Positions 53,044 through 62,962 of a stretch of 64,000 nt of DNA are shown here, piece after piece. A program made the position numbers and the translations under genes. Every line of letters begins with the position of its first letter. Positions within the stretch are counted from its first letter, which is position 1. The notes under the pieces are model-generated. The model had not been told where the DNA came from. It made no database searches and worked only from the letters and a program-made list of their open reading frames with translations. This stretch comes from Betaproteobacteria bacterium UBA5216 (GTDB taxonomy: Bacteria; Pseudomonadota; Gammaproteobacteria; Burkholderiales; SG8-41): contig DHVE01000021.1 of NCBI GenBank assembly GCA_002412495.1, positions 1 to 64,000 on the forward strand, in the 5' to 3' direction.

Positions 53044-54240
53044 GTGTGTAGCGCAAAACTCTATCTATCTGTTTTTATAGGGATTTTTATTGGCGTGATG
53101 GCGATCATTCTGGTGCTCAATCTGGCGTTGGGCGAGCGGGGTCTTGGTAGCGCCGAGGCAGTACGCGAAGCCAGCCGCTGGCAGCAGGCGACGCGCGGTG
53201 TCACCTACTCGCCGCCGGTGACGCAAACGCGCGCATTCAAGGCGCATCGTCTCGCCGACCGCGCTGGCGACATCAACACCCTCATTCTCGGCGCTTCATC
53301 GTTAATGGGCGTCACGGAAGCGATGTTTCCCGCGCCAATGCGCGCGTATAACTTTACGCTTACCGCCAACCCAACCTCGGCGATCGCCGGCGAAGCCGAA
53401 TTCATCGAAAGTCATTACGCGAACCGGATCCGCACGGTATTTATCGGGCTCGATTGGGCCATCGGCATGATTTATCACACCGGCGGCGTGCAAGCACTGG
53501 ACATGACACCCGATGCGACGCTGGCGGGCTTTGGGGCCGCGGCGGTACCGCTGCATCGCAAGTTCGCCGATGCGTTGTCGTCACCCAAGGTGATGAATCT
53601 TGGCAATGCGCTGCGCGTGGTGACGAAATCCGGCGATCCGGCGGCGAGTTTCCGGCAGACGTTTTTTGAATTGGCGGGGGCTGAATATCGTTGCGCCGAC
53701 GGCACGCTCGCGCGGGATTTTGATGTCATCGGTCGAGGCAGTTGCCTGGGGTTCCGCTACGACGGCAGCTGGACGTTTGCCGGCGAACGCCATCTGAGCG
53801 AGGCGCGTGCGCAAATACTCGCGCGTGCCGCCGCGACGCCCAGTTCCAAGTTTTCGCGGTATTTGTGTGAAACGGGCGGCGAGCCCAACCCCGGTATTCT
53901 GCAACGACTGGGCGCGTTTGCGCGGCGCCACATCGCCGGAGGGGGCAATGTTACCTTTGTGCTGCCGCCGCTGATCCCGGGCATGGAACATGAAATGCTC
54001 AAGGTGGAAACGTCGAATCGCTGCCTCGCGCGAACCAAGACCGTGCTGGATGCATGGGCGCGCGAGCACGGCGTCACGGTCATTGATGCCGCGGCCTCCG
54101 AACATTTTGGCTGTGCCTCGGCGGAATTCCTTGACGAAAACCATGCATGGCCCGAGTGCCATGCGCGTGTCCTCCGCCGTTTTTGGGATGACCAGAAGCT
54201 ACAACGTGTTTCGCCCGGCCTTTATCGCCCCGCCCTGTAA
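53044..54240 (+). CDS. SGNH-like periplasmic partner of MBOAT, copy 1
   Basis: A 398-residue protein with one N-terminal membrane helix (residues 6-28) and a periplasmic domain. LILGASSLMG resembles the nucleophile loop of SGNH/GDSL proteins and DENHAWPECH the DxxH block. It shares length and motifs with the second copy at 55961-57193. By analogy with AlgI/AlgX or PatA/PatB, it should pass the acyl group to the glycan. GTG start. No standard Pfam name is recognised by eye. Confidence 0.72.
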   Translation: MCSAKLYLSVFIGIFIGVMAIILVLNLALGERGLGSAEAVREASRWQQATRGVTYSPPVTQTRAFKAHRLADRAGDINTLILGASSLMGVTEAMFPAPMRAYNFTLTANPTSAIAGEAEFIESHYANRIRTVFIGLDWAIGMIYHTGGVQALDMTPDATLAGFGAAAVPLHRKFADALSSPKVMNLGNALRVVTKSGDPAASFRQTFFELAGAEYRCADGTLARDFDVIGRGSCLGFRYDGSWTFAGERHLSEARAQILARAAATPSSKFSRYLCETGGEPNPGILQRLGAFARRHIAGGGNVTFVLPPLIPGMEHEMLKVETSNRCLARTKTVLDAWAREHGVTVIDAAASEHFGCASAEFLDENHAWPECHARVLRRFWDDQKLQRVSPGLYRPAL

Positions 54241-54401
54241 TTGCTGTTGGTGCGACGGCTGGGCCAGGTTCACCGAAGGCTGAATGATAAAATCCGCCGC
54301 ATGTCACGTTTCGCGCCCAAGAGTGTCCAGCATAAAGAATCCCTCGTGGGGGCGTCATTATGTTAGGCACCCCGGTTTATTGATGCCACCGGGCATCGGT
54401 C

Positions 54402-55961
54402 ATGCTGTTTAATTCCTACGCGTTCATTTTTCTGTTCCTGCCGTTGACGTTGGCGTTGTTCTTTGCCATGGCGCGAATCAGTCACGTCTTCGCGGCTGGC
54501 TGGCTGGCGGCGGCATCGCTGTTCTTTTATGGCTGGTGGAACCCGGCTTATGTCGGGCTACTGATGCTTTCCATCAGCTTTAACTATCTGGCGGGCATGC
54601 GTATCGCGCGCGCGGTGGCACAAGTGCAACACCTGCGCCGTAAGTGGCTAACCGTGTTTGCCGTTGCCGCCAATCTCTTGTTGCTGGGATATTACAAGTA
54701 CAGCAATTTTTTTCTGAGCAATGCCGCTTCGGTGATGGGATTTGCGCCGCCGCAAGCGGACATCATCCTGCCGCTGGGCATTTCATTCTTTACTTTCACG
54801 CAAATTGCGTTTCTCGTTGATACGTATCAGGGTAAGGTCAAGGAGTACCGTTTCGTGCACTACTGCCTCTTCGTGACCTATTTTCCGCATTTGATTGCCG
54901 GGCCGATTCTGCATCACGCGGAAATGATGCCTCAGTTCGCGCGCGATTCGACTTACCACCCGCGGGCGGAGAATATCGCCTTGGGCCTGACGATATTTTT
55001 TATCGGGTTGTTCAAGAAAGTCATTCTGGCCGACGGCATCGCGCAGTATGTTGCACCGCTGTATGGTCTGCCGGGGGCGGGGGTGGCGCCCGGTTTTTGG
55101 GAAGCATGGAGCGCCGCGCTTGCGTATACGTTTCAACTGTATTTTGATTTTTCGGGCTATTCCGACATGGCGGTGGGCTTGTCGCTGATGTTCGGCGTGA
55201 AGCTGCCGATCAATTTTCATTCGCCGTACAAGGCGGTGAACATCATTGAATTCTGGCGGCGCTGGCACATCACGCTGTCGCGGTTCCTGCGCGATTACCT
55301 GTATGTGCCGCTGGGCGGCAATCGCAAGGGGCCGGCACGGCGGTACATCAATTTGCTGCTCACCATGCTAGTCGGCGGTTTGTGGCACGGCGCGGGCTGG
55401 ACCTTCGTGCTGTGGGGGGCGCTGCATGGCGTGTATTTGTGTATCAACCATGCGTGGCGAAGGTTACGCGCGTCTCTAGGACATGATCTGGCGCGTTCCA
55501 CGGCGACAGGTCGAGCGCTCTCGTGTGCGCTGACCTTTATTGCGGTCGTTGCCGGCTGGGTGATATTTCGTGCGGATAGCATAAATTCGGCAACGGCGAT
55601 GCTTGCGGGCATGGCAGGACTAAACGGTTTTGCATTGCCCGATCAATGGTTGGCGAAGTCGGGCGCGCCGGGACTCTGGCTGGCATCGGCTGGCGTGGCG
55701 TTCACCGAATCGCGAGGTCTGGTTACTGGCGGATTAATAAACTGGATTGTCATTCTGTTGGCGATTGTTTGGTTCGCACCCAATACGCAACAAATCATGG
55801 CGCGGTTTGATCCGGCGCTGCTGATCCCGCGAAACATGGCGGCGGCGCGCAAGCTGGCATGGCGTCCGACCGTGGCGTTCGGTCTGTTGGTGGCGGTGCT
55901 GGCGTTCGTGTCCATCGTCAATCTGCATCGCCAGTCCGAGTTTCTGTATTTTCAATTTTGA
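54402..55961 (+). CDS. MBOAT-family membrane O-acyltransferase, copy 2
   Basis: A 519-residue protein, exactly as long as copy 1, with His329 in GGLWHGAGWTF and the same SLFFYGWWNPAYV and YFPHLIAGPILHH segments. The first 150 and last 120 residues diverge clearly from copy 1, while the middle is almost the same at DNA level. The stop overlaps the partner start (TGATG). Confidence 0.92.
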   Translation: MLFNSYAFIFLFLPLTLALFFAMARISHVFAAGWLAAASLFFYGWWNPAYVGLLMLSISFNYLAGMRIARAVAQVQHLRRKWLTVFAVAANLLLLGYYKYSNFFLSNAASVMGFAPPQADIILPLGISFFTFTQIAFLVDTYQGKVKEYRFVHYCLFVTYFPHLIAGPILHHAEMMPQFARDSTYHPRAENIALGLTIFFIGLFKKVILADGIAQYVAPLYGLPGAGVAPGFWEAWSAALAYTFQLYFDFSGYSDMAVGLSLMFGVKLPINFHSPYKAVNIIEFWRRWHITLSRFLRDYLYVPLGGNRKGPARRYINLLLTMLVGGLWHGAGWTFVLWGALHGVYLCINHAWRRLRASLGHDLARSTATGRALSCALTFIAVVAGWVIFRADSINSATAMLAGMAGLNGFALPDQWLAKSGAPGLWLASAGVAFTESRGLVTGGLINWIVILLAIVWFAPNTQQIMARFDPALLIPRNMAAARKLAWRPTVAFGLLVAVLAFVSIVNLHRQSEFLYFQF

Positions 55962-57193
55962 TGACGATAAACCCGCAAATGCCGGCCGTGAACGCAACCC
56001 CGATGCGGCGATACTTGTGGGCGTTGCTGGTGCCCTTGTTGCTGGCCTTGGCGCTGGTTCTTGCCCTGAATCTTTTGCTGGGCGACCGTAGTCTGGGTAA
56101 CGAACAGGTTGCGCGTACGGCATCGGCGTGGCAGCAAGCAACGCGGGGCGTTACCTATGCACCGCCCATTGGCAACGCGCGCCCCTTCAAGGTGTTGCGG
56201 TTGGCGGATCGGCTGCCGGAGATCAACGCGGCGGTGTTGGGTTCGTCGGCATTGATGGGTATTACGCAGAGCTTGTTGCCGCCGGAGCTGCGCATGTACA
56301 ACCTGACGGTGACGGGAAATCCCACGGCGGCAATCGCGGGAGAAGCACTTCATATCGAGCGGCATTTTGCGGATCGCGTGCGCTGGGTGGTCGTCGGGCT
56401 GGATTGGTCGGTCGGCATGATCTATCTCGACGGCACCGCCTCGGAAGTGGATCTGTCGCCGGGTTTGGTAACGCGCGCGTACAGCGGCACGGCCCTGCCG
56501 CTGCACAAGCGGGTGGAGGATGCATTGTCATGGCCCCGCGTCTCGAGTTTGGGCACGCTGCTGGCAGCGGCAATCCGAAGCGCGGAACCATTACAGCATT
56601 TGCGCCACGACTTTTTTGACGTGGGCGGCGCGGAATATCGTTGCGCCGACGGGGCGCTGGCGCGTGACTTTGACGTGATCCATCGCGGGTTATGCCGGGG
56701 CTACCGTTATGACGGCAGTTGGACATTCGCCAATGACCGGCGATTGACGCCTGCACTGGCCGCGACCCTCGCCCAGGCAGCGGCGGCGCCCAGCTCAAAA
56801 TACACGCGTCATCTATGCGACAACCAAGGCGCGCCCAATCGTGAAATTCTGAAAAGCTTGGGCGAGACCGCTCAACGATTTGCCGCGCGCGGCGGACGCA
56901 TGGTGTTTTTGCTGCCTCCCCTGGCGCCGGGATTGGAGCAGGCGTTGCGCCGCGTGCCCAAATGGAACGCTTGTCTGGAGCGCACCAAGTCCGATCTGGA
57001 TGCGTGGGCGCGGCTATATCAAGCAACGGTCATCGATGCGGGTGCTTCCGAGCGTTATGGTTGTCAGCCGATGGAGTTTTCCGATGAACATCATGCGTAT
57101 CCCGAGTGCAACGCGCGCATGCTGCGACGGTATTTCACCGACGTTGATGCGGGCCGCGTGCACGCGGGCCTGTACCGGCCGGAAGGCGCATGA
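55961..57193 (+). CDS. SGNH-like periplasmic partner of MBOAT, copy 2
   Basis: A 410-residue paralogue of the 53044 protein: N-terminal membrane helix (about 18-40), ASAWQQATRGVTYAPPIGN near its end, the VLGSSALMG loop and the DEHHAYPECNARML block. Codons between 55859 and 55960 belong to the previous gene, so ATG 55961 is the start. Divergent from copy 1 at DNA level outside short stretches. It ends in an ATGA overlap with the next gene. Confidence 0.72.
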   Translation: MTINPQMPAVNATPMRRYLWALLVPLLLALALVLALNLLLGDRSLGNEQVARTASAWQQATRGVTYAPPIGNARPFKVLRLADRLPEINAAVLGSSALMGITQSLLPPELRMYNLTVTGNPTAAIAGEALHIERHFADRVRWVVVGLDWSVGMIYLDGTASEVDLSPGLVTRAYSGTALPLHKRVEDALSWPRVSSLGTLLAAAIRSAEPLQHLRHDFFDVGGAEYRCADGALARDFDVIHRGLCRGYRYDGSWTFANDRRLTPALAATLAQAAAAPSSKYTRHLCDNQGAPNREILKSLGETAQRFAARGGRMVFLLPPLAPGLEQALRRVPKWNACLERTKSDLDAWARLYQATVIDAGASERYGCQPMEFSDEHHAYPECNARMLRRYFTDVDAGRVHAGLYRPEGA

Positions 57194-58629
57194 CGGTGGT
57201 GACCCTGCAACCAACAACGCGGCAGTGGTGGTTGTTGTACGCCGCGGCTGTAGTAAGTTTTATTCCAACCTTCGGGTATTACCTCGTGGGCGAGGAAGGC
57301 ATTCTGGTCAACTCGTCGCTGGAAATGTGGCAGCGTGGCGACTGGTTGCGGTTATGGTTCTATGGCGGCGATGCGCGGCACGGCGTGTTTGCCAACTGGC
57401 TGATTATTCCAATGGCCGGCGCGCTGGGTTGGGAATACGCGCCGGGCATCACGCGCGCGATCATGGTGGGCGCGACGGCCATTGGCGGGCTGATGACCGC
57501 CGGGTTGGCCTACCGGCTTTATCAGGACAAGGTGCTGGCGGCCATGGCCGCCGTGCTGTGTGTGACGTTTGCCGATGTATTGCTGTATCGCGGCTGGCTG
57601 GGTTATCGCGATCCGTTGTTGGGCATGCTGGTGTTTGGCGCCATCGCATCGCTGTGGATGGCGGTGCATAGCGGGCGGGTGGCATGGCTGATCGGCACAC
57701 TGGTGTTTTCGACCTGCGCGTTCTTGACCAAGGGCATCATCGCGTATGTGTTTGTGGGCGCGGCGGTGCTGGTGTTTCTGGTTCAGCGCGATTCACGGCA
57801 ATTGCTGCTCAAGCCGCTGCCGCTGGTGCTGGCCATGCTTACGTTGTGCCTGCCGTATTTGTGGTTTCACTGGATGATCGACGATCAGGCGCAAGGCGGC
57901 CGCATGGCGAGCGAGATCAGCGACAAGCTGGTGCCGCTGGGCTTGGGGGCGTATGTGTGGAAATTGGTTGCGTACCCGCTTGAAACGATGGTGCGCACTG
58001 CGCCCGTGTCGTTGCTGGTGCCATGGTGGCTGTGGCGGAATCGGAATCGGAGCGTAAATCAGAATCACCCGGCGGCGAGCGCGTGGTTAACCGATCGTAG
58101 CGTCGTGACGGCGCTGGTGATCGCAGGACTGGCGTTCCTGCCGTTCTGGCTCGCGCCGCAAAGCCACTTTCGGTATGTGCTGCCCGTGCTGCCGTTGTTG
58201 GGGCTGGCTTTTGCCGTGTGCGCGGCGCGGCAGAGTGAGCCGAGTCGCCGGGTGTTGTGGCGCTGGCTGTGGCTGGCGGTGGGCGCGAAATTCATGATCA
58301 CCACGGTGTTATTCCCGTATTACCAGCATCGCGTGCGCGGCGAAAATTACGTGCTTACCGCGCGGCAAGTACTGCAACGAACAGCGGGATTTCCCCTCTA
58401 TTCGCACGATGTCAGTGCGGCGGGCCTGTCCGTGACCGCGTATATGAATATTCAGCGATTACCCAAACCCGTGCTGACTTTTGCGCCGGCGCAATGGGAT
58501 AACGCTTTTGTCGTGTCCAATGTCGCCGACGACAAGCTGGGAACCGTCGTCGCGCGTTATCCGCTCGGCGCCAATGTGCTATATCTGCATTGCCGGGGTA
58601 CGGCCTGCGACACGCCGGCACCGAGATGA
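57190..58629 (+). CDS. ArnT-like membrane glycosyltransferase (GT39/GT83 group)
   Basis: A 479-residue polytopic protein. The first periplasmic loop carries EEGILVNSSLEMWQRGDWL, equivalent to the DEG...GDW region of ArnT/PMT enzymes, and multiple helices follow. These use undecaprenyl-phosphate sugars to decorate lipid A or glycans. It overlaps the preceding SGNH-like gene, so the acyl transfer and this step are coupled. Confidence 0.85.
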   Translation: MTVVTLQPTTRQWWLLYAAAVVSFIPTFGYYLVGEEGILVNSSLEMWQRGDWLRLWFYGGDARHGVFANWLIIPMAGALGWEYAPGITRAIMVGATAIGGLMTAGLAYRLYQDKVLAAMAAVLCVTFADVLLYRGWLGYRDPLLGMLVFGAIASLWMAVHSGRVAWLIGTLVFSTCAFLTKGIIAYVFVGAAVLVFLVQRDSRQLLLKPLPLVLAMLTLCLPYLWFHWMIDDQAQGGRMASEISDKLVPLGLGAYVWKLVAYPLETMVRTAPVSLLVPWWLWRNRNRSVNQNHPAASAWLTDRSVVTALVIAGLAFLPFWLAPQSHFRYVLPVLPLLGLAFAVCAARQSEPSRRVLWRWLWLAVGAKFMITTVLFPYYQHRVRGENYVLTARQVLQRTAGFPLYSHDVSAAGLSVTAYMNIQRLPKPVLTFAPAQWDNAFVVSNVADDKLGTVVARYPLGANVLYLHCRGTACDTPAPR

Positions 58630-58650
58630 ATTATTTCAACAGAGACCGCC

Positions 58651-59394
58651 ATGCCCGCCGATAACAAACGCTTCAGCCACGTGGATAACTTTACCGGCTA
58701 CATGAAGATTGCCGCCGACTGGTTTCGCGCGCAACGCGCGGGGCTGCGCGTGCTGGATCTCCCGGCCGGCTATGGCTTGCTGACCGACGCCTTGCGCGGC
58801 ATGGGACACGAGGTGGCGAGCGGTGACATTAACCGCGAGCGCCCGGATTATCACTATGTCGACATGGCGGGGTTGTTGCCATTTGAGGATGCGTCATTCG
58901 ATGCCGCGTTGTGCCTGGAGGGCGTGGAGCATCTGGTGAATCCGACGGCATTTATCGCGGAACTTTCGCGTGTGATCCGGTCGGGCGGACACATCGTTTT
59001 ATCGACGCCGAACGTGATGAATTTTTATTCACGGCTGCATTTTCTGCTGACCGGTGCGTTTTACCAGTTTAATCCAGCCGCGGTGCCGGAGCTCGTGCCG
59101 GGCGAAGCCGCCGACCGGGGACATATTTTTCCTTTATCGTATTTTCAGTTGAGTTATTTGTTCGGCCAGCACGGTATGCGCGTGAAGCAGGTGCTGGGAG
59201 ACAAATATAAGCGCAAGATATTGTTTCCATTGTATATTTTGTTGCTGCCTGCGGTGTGGTTGGCGACCCGGCTGGTGTTGTTGCGCCACGGAGACCGACG
59301 CGAGCCAAAGCGCAATCGCGAGATGCTGGAGTACGCCTTGTCGGGGCCGCTGCTGTTCAGCCGCTCGCTGGTGCTGGTGCTGGAAAAGCGCTGA
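58651..59394 (+). CDS. Class I SAM-dependent methyltransferase
   Basis: A 247-residue protein. SAM-binding motif VLDLPAGYGLLTDAL, then acidic loop ASGDINRERPDYHY and the FDAALCLEGVEHL motif. The C-terminal part has a hydrophobic stretch (FPLYILLLPAVWLATRL), so it may be membrane-attached. It ends the plus-strand part of the locus, converging on another methyltransferase 38 bases away. Substrate is probably a lipid-linked or envelope sugar. Confidence 0.85.
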   Translation: MPADNKRFSHVDNFTGYMKIAADWFRAQRAGLRVLDLPAGYGLLTDALRGMGHEVASGDINRERPDYHYVDMAGLLPFEDASFDAALCLEGVEHLVNPTAFIAELSRVIRSGGHIVLSTPNVMNFYSRLHFLLTGAFYQFNPAAVPELVPGEAADRGHIFPLSYFQLSYLFGQHGMRVKQVLGDKYKRKILFPLYILLLPAVWLATRLVLLRHGDRREPKRNREMLEYALSGPLLFSRSLVLVLEKR

Positions 59395-59432
59395 GGTTGC
59401 GGGGCGCTTGCGCGCCGGCAGTGTGTGATTCG

Positions 59433-60299
59433 CTATCGGCGGCGCAGATAGGCGAGCATGTCATGTCCGCGGCCCGCGAGGCGCGCGGGCAGGTTGAGCA
59501 GTTCGCCGCCGATTTTTCCGATCGAATACAGTGGCGGCGAAACGTCGCCCTTCTCGTGAAACTTCATGCGCGAAGTCTCGATGCGCTCGACAGAAAATCC
59601 GCCGACGGTTGCTATTGTGGTGATCGACCGCGGATTAAAAAAGCTGATGTGCCCGCCGTCTTTTTCGATATGAAAATAATCCCATCGCGCGCCCATCGCG
59701 CCGACGGTCCAGCTGGCCGCATTGCCGGTGCTGATAATCAGAATGCCTCTTGGTTTGAGGATGCGGTGGCATTCGCGCAACAAGGGTAGTGGCTCGCGTA
59801 AATGTTCCACGACTTCAAACAGGGCCGCAGCGTCAAAGCTGGCGTCGGGATAGTGTTGTTCTTCCAGCAGGCCGGTGCGCACATTGAGCCCCGCCTCACG
59901 CGCGGCTGCCGCGATTTGTTGCGCGGGCTCCACGCCTTCGGCGATGAAGCCGGCTTGCGCGGCGAAATCCACGAACTGCCCGCGAGAGCAGCCGATGTCG
60001 ATCAGACGGGTATCCGCTGGCGATTTTCCGGTCAAGCGCGCTAGCGTTTTCAGTCGGCGGGCCGCGACCTTGCGGCGGCGTTCTACCTCTTTTGGCGTGG
60101 GTTGATTGAACCCGGACGCGTTGAATGACGCCATGGTCTCCCAATAGCGCGATTCGCTCGCGGCGCTGATGAGTTGTCCACAACGCGCACAGCGCCGTAA
60201 TGGTCCTTCCGGCAGATGCAGATTCGTGGCGAGCAACGCTTCGCCGCAACCGACCGGGCATGCCGTGACGTAGGGTGTGTTGTTGGGATTTTCGTTCAT
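59433..60299 (-). CDS. Class I SAM-dependent methyltransferase with zinc-ribbon-like N terminus
   Basis: A 288-residue protein. N-terminal CPVGCGE and CARCG give four cysteines as in a zinc ribbon, then LIDIGCSRGQFVDFAAQ (SAM motif) and FDAAALFEVVEHLREP. ATG 60299 is chosen because it begins the cysteine domain. It lies 7 bases after the GT9 gene on the same strand. Substrate unknown. Confidence 0.85.
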   Translation of the reverse strand: MNENPNNTPYVTACPVGCGEALLATNLHLPEGPLRRCARCGQLISAASESRYWETMASFNASGFNQPTPKEVERRRKVAARRLKTLARLTGKSPADTRLIDIGCSRGQFVDFAAQAGFIAEGVEPAQQIAAAAREAGLNVRTGLLEEQHYPDASFDAAALFEVVEHLREPLPLLRECHRILKPRGILIISTGNAASWTVGAMGARWDYFHIEKDGGHISFFNPRSITTIATVGGFSVERIETSRMKFHEKGDVSPPLYSIGKIGGELLNLPARLAGRGHDMLAYLRRR

Positions 60300-60306
60300 G
60301 GCGTTA

Positions 60307-61392
60307 TTATGAAAGTTGCGCAACGCGGCGCAAGGCATTTATCACGCGATGCGCTGGCAAGGTCTGCAAACAGTCGCTGAAGCTCGACACATGACGCTCG
60401 CAGCCTTCTTTGTTGCAAGGTGCGCAGGCGGCATTGCCCTGCACTATGCTGACGTGTCCGATGGTTTGATCTCCCAGCCGCCGCCACGGCGTACCGCTGT
60501 CGGAACCACTGCAACCATTCGGCCACGGCGCCCACTTCAACGGATCGGTCGGGCCGAAAAATGCCACGGTGGGCACACCCAATGTCGCGGCCATGTGCGT
60601 AAGTGCGGTGTCGGGCCCGACGTAGGCGGCTGCGTGCGCGATCACGCAAGCGGATTCGTTCAGCGACAATTGCCCGGCGAGATTGAGCGGTGCATGCATT
60701 CGCGCTGCAAGCTGGTTTACGTACGCCATTTCCTCGGCGTCACGGCTGCCGGTCAAGGCGATGTGCAGCCCTTGCGCCGTGATCCATTGCGCGAGCTCCA
60801 GCCAGCCTTCGTCGCCCCACATCTTGTAGTTGAATTTGGGATAGAGATGCAGCACTACGTATCGTTTGCCCTTTAACGACGACAGTACTTGCGAGGCGCG
60901 CTCTTCGTCGGTGCTGTTCCAACTGGGCGTCACCGTCGTGATGGCGGGCACGCCCAATGGTTCCAGTAGCGACAAATGCGTGAGAACGGTATGTTTTTCG
61001 CTGAGATCGTACGGCACCCATTGGTGCAGAAAAGGCCGCTTCCAGCTTTCTTTTTGGGTCGGCAACAACAAACCCAAACGGCGGCGGCCCGCGCACCACG
61101 CATATAACGTCGGCCGGTCGCCAGCGACGAGGGATAGGGCCAGATCATAGCGTCGAAACAGTTTTGCAATAAAAACAATGTGTTGCAGAAGGCCGGGGCG
61201 TTCTGAAATGCTGCGGATGGAATTGACGTCCGCGTTGGACACCAGTACATCCGCCGTGCTGCTGAATACCAGCGCATCGATGGTGGCATCGGGCCACGCG
61301 CTGCGCAGTGACCGAAACACCGGCGTCGCCAGCAACACATCGCCGATGCGGCGCGTGACGATGACCAGCACCCGGCGCGGCGGCGGATTCAT
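60307..61392 (-). CDS. Family 9 glycosyltransferase (heptosyltransferase-like)
   Basis: A 361-residue cytosolic enzyme. It opens with RRVLVIVTRRIGDVLLATPVF, and shows GPDTALTHMAATLGVPTVAFFGPTDP, both GT9 signatures. It transfers heptose or another sugar in LPS core assembly. The stop is 7 bases from the methyltransferase start and its start overlaps the next upstream GT gene by four bases. Confidence 0.9.
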   Translation of the reverse strand: MNPPPRRVLVIVTRRIGDVLLATPVFRSLRSAWPDATIDALVFSSTADVLVSNADVNSIRSISERPGLLQHIVFIAKLFRRYDLALSLVAGDRPTLYAWCAGRRRLGLLLPTQKESWKRPFLHQWVPYDLSEKHTVLTHLSLLEPLGVPAITTVTPSWNSTDEERASQVLSSLKGKRYVVLHLYPKFNYKMWGDEGWLELAQWITAQGLHIALTGSRDAEEMAYVNQLAARMHAPLNLAGQLSLNESACVIAHAAAYVGPDTALTHMAATLGVPTVAFFGPTDPLKWAPWPNGCSGSDSGTPWRRLGDQTIGHVSIVQGNAACAPCNKEGCERHVSSFSDCLQTLPAHRVINALRRVAQLS

Positions 61393-62210
61393 TCAGGCTG
61401 GCCGAGGTACTGGCGGATGCCCGCGCGTGCTTCCGTGCGGCGCGACGCAATCAGTTCATCGAGCAATTTCTGGTTTTCGGCAAGCCGGCTGCGATCGTTT
61501 TCGCGGTGCCACAGATGAAATACTGGCGCGGCGAAGCGTGCGCTCTTGTGCCGAATGCCGGCGTGAATCAGACGAATCGCGAGGTCGCTGTCTTCAAGCC
61601 CCCACCCCGAATAGGATTCGTCAAAGCCGTTTACGTGCAGAAAGTCCGCGCGCCACAGCGACAGGTTGCAGGTCTTCACGCCTTCCCACTGGCGCGGCGC
61701 GCGCTGGCGCAAGGGTGAGTCGGGCAGCTTGAGCAATGGCAGCAACCGGTTCACATCGCGCGTCAGCCACGCGCGCAGCCAGCGCGCCGCGTGCCACTGA
61801 TGGACCGGCACGCGCGCCGCAAGTACGACTTGCGTGAAAGTTTCGGAAAGTAAGACGCGATTGCCGGAAAGAAAGCAATTTTTTTCCGCAAGGCTTTTGT
61901 GCCGACGCACAAAATCGCGCGTGGGTATGCAGTCACCATCGGCGAATATCAGATAGTCGGCGTGCGTTCGTGCTGCGGCGCGATTGCGCGCGGCGCCGGG
62001 GCGGAAGCCGAGATCGTCTTGCCATACATGATGTAGTGGAAATGGCGCGCGCGCCGCCTCGCTTTCGATCAGCAGCCGCGTCTCGTCACGCGAACCATCG
62101 TCGGCGATCAGTAATTCGAAATCACGATCCGATTGCGCAAGGTAGCCGGCAAGCGTCGCCGCAAGTGCATCCGGACGATTATAGGTGGTGACGATGACCG
62201 CGGTTTTCAC
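61389..62210 (-). CDS. Family 2 glycosyltransferase
   Basis: A 273-residue protein. AVIVTTYNRPDALAATLAG, LIADDGSRDETRLLIE, FADGDCIPTRDFVRRH and WGLEDSDLAIR are typical of GT-A sugar transferases. The GTG start at 62210 overlaps the previous stop (GTGA) and starts at the family-first strand; the longer frame to 62345 lies inside the neighbour. Acceptor unknown, presumably LPS core or O-unit. Confidence 0.88.
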   Translation of the reverse strand: MKTAVIVTTYNRPDALAATLAGYLAQSDRDFELLIADDGSRDETRLLIESEAARAPFPLHHVWQDDLGFRPGAARNRAAARTHADYLIFADGDCIPTRDFVRRHKSLAEKNCFLSGNRVLLSETFTQVVLAARVPVHQWHAARWLRAWLTRDVNRLLPLLKLPDSPLRQRAPRQWEGVKTCNLSLWRADFLHVNGFDESYSGWGLEDSDLAIRLIHAGIRHKSARFAAPVFHLWHRENDRSRLAENQKLLDELIASRRTEARAGIRQYLGQPE

Positions 62211-62962
62211 CGGGGCTTGTTCCCGAGCATCATCAGCTTCAGGTAGCGGTAATACGTGCCTTCGGCGTTGGATACAGAGAGCATGAATCCTTCGCGTCCG
62301 TCGAGGAACCCGGCTTTCAATACATAGGTGCGGAAAAATGCCCACAGCCCATGCGCAATGGCCTTGCCGAGGGAAGCTTGCTTGCCTTTCGCAAAATTGA
62401 ATCGGGCACCCGCCGAAGAATAGCCGTTGATCTTGTTGATGACATGTTCGAGGGTTGGCATGGGGGCGTGACCCATGTGATTCTTGAGTCTTCTCACTTC
62501 ACCAGTGACAATTATCCGGTCATGCACATGATCTTCGGAAAATCGCGCGGCGCCTTTGCGAAATAGCCGGGTCTGCGGATCGGGCCACCATCCCGAATGC
62601 CGCATATCGCGGCCGCAAAAACTGGACAGTCGTGGCATGGCGAATGCCACAGCGCCTCCCGCCTCTTGGATGGCAGCCGAAATTTCCGCGCGTAGCTCGG
62701 GCGTTACCCATTCATCCTGATCCAGCGACAGCACCCAATCACCCGTGGTACGATCCAGCGCGCGGTTTTTTTGCTGCCCGTACCCCGGGAAATCCGGTGT
62801 TTGCGTGACACTGGCACCAAGCTCGCGGCAAATCTCGCGCGTCCGGTCAGTGCTGCCGGAATCGACCACAATAATTTCGTCCGCCCAAGTGGCCACTGAC
62901 TCAATGCAGCGGCGAATCAAGGGCGCGCCATTGAAGGTAGTGATTGAAACCGAGAGCGTCAT
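62207..62962 (-). CDS. Family 2 glycosyltransferase, WaaE/KdtX-like
   Basis: A 251-residue protein. Features: SVSITTFNGAPLIRRCIES, EIIVVDSGSTDRTREI, LSLDQDEWVTPELRAEI and LFRKGAARFSEDHVHDR, matching LPS core beta-1,4-glucosyltransferase WaaE. ATG 62962 overlaps the end of the O-antigen ligase gene (ATGA). Specific donor is not certain. Confidence 0.88.
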   Translation of the reverse strand: MTLSVSITTFNGAPLIRRCIESVATWADEIIVVDSGSTDRTREICRELGASVTQTPDFPGYGQQKNRALDRTTGDWVLSLDQDEWVTPELRAEISAAIQEAGGAVAFAMPRLSSFCGRDMRHSGWWPDPQTRLFRKGAARFSEDHVHDRIIVTGEVRRLKNHMGHAPMPTLEHVINKINGYSSAGARFNFAKGKQASLGKAIAHGLWAFFRTYVLKAGFLDGREGFMLSVSNAEGTYYRYLKLMMLGNKPR

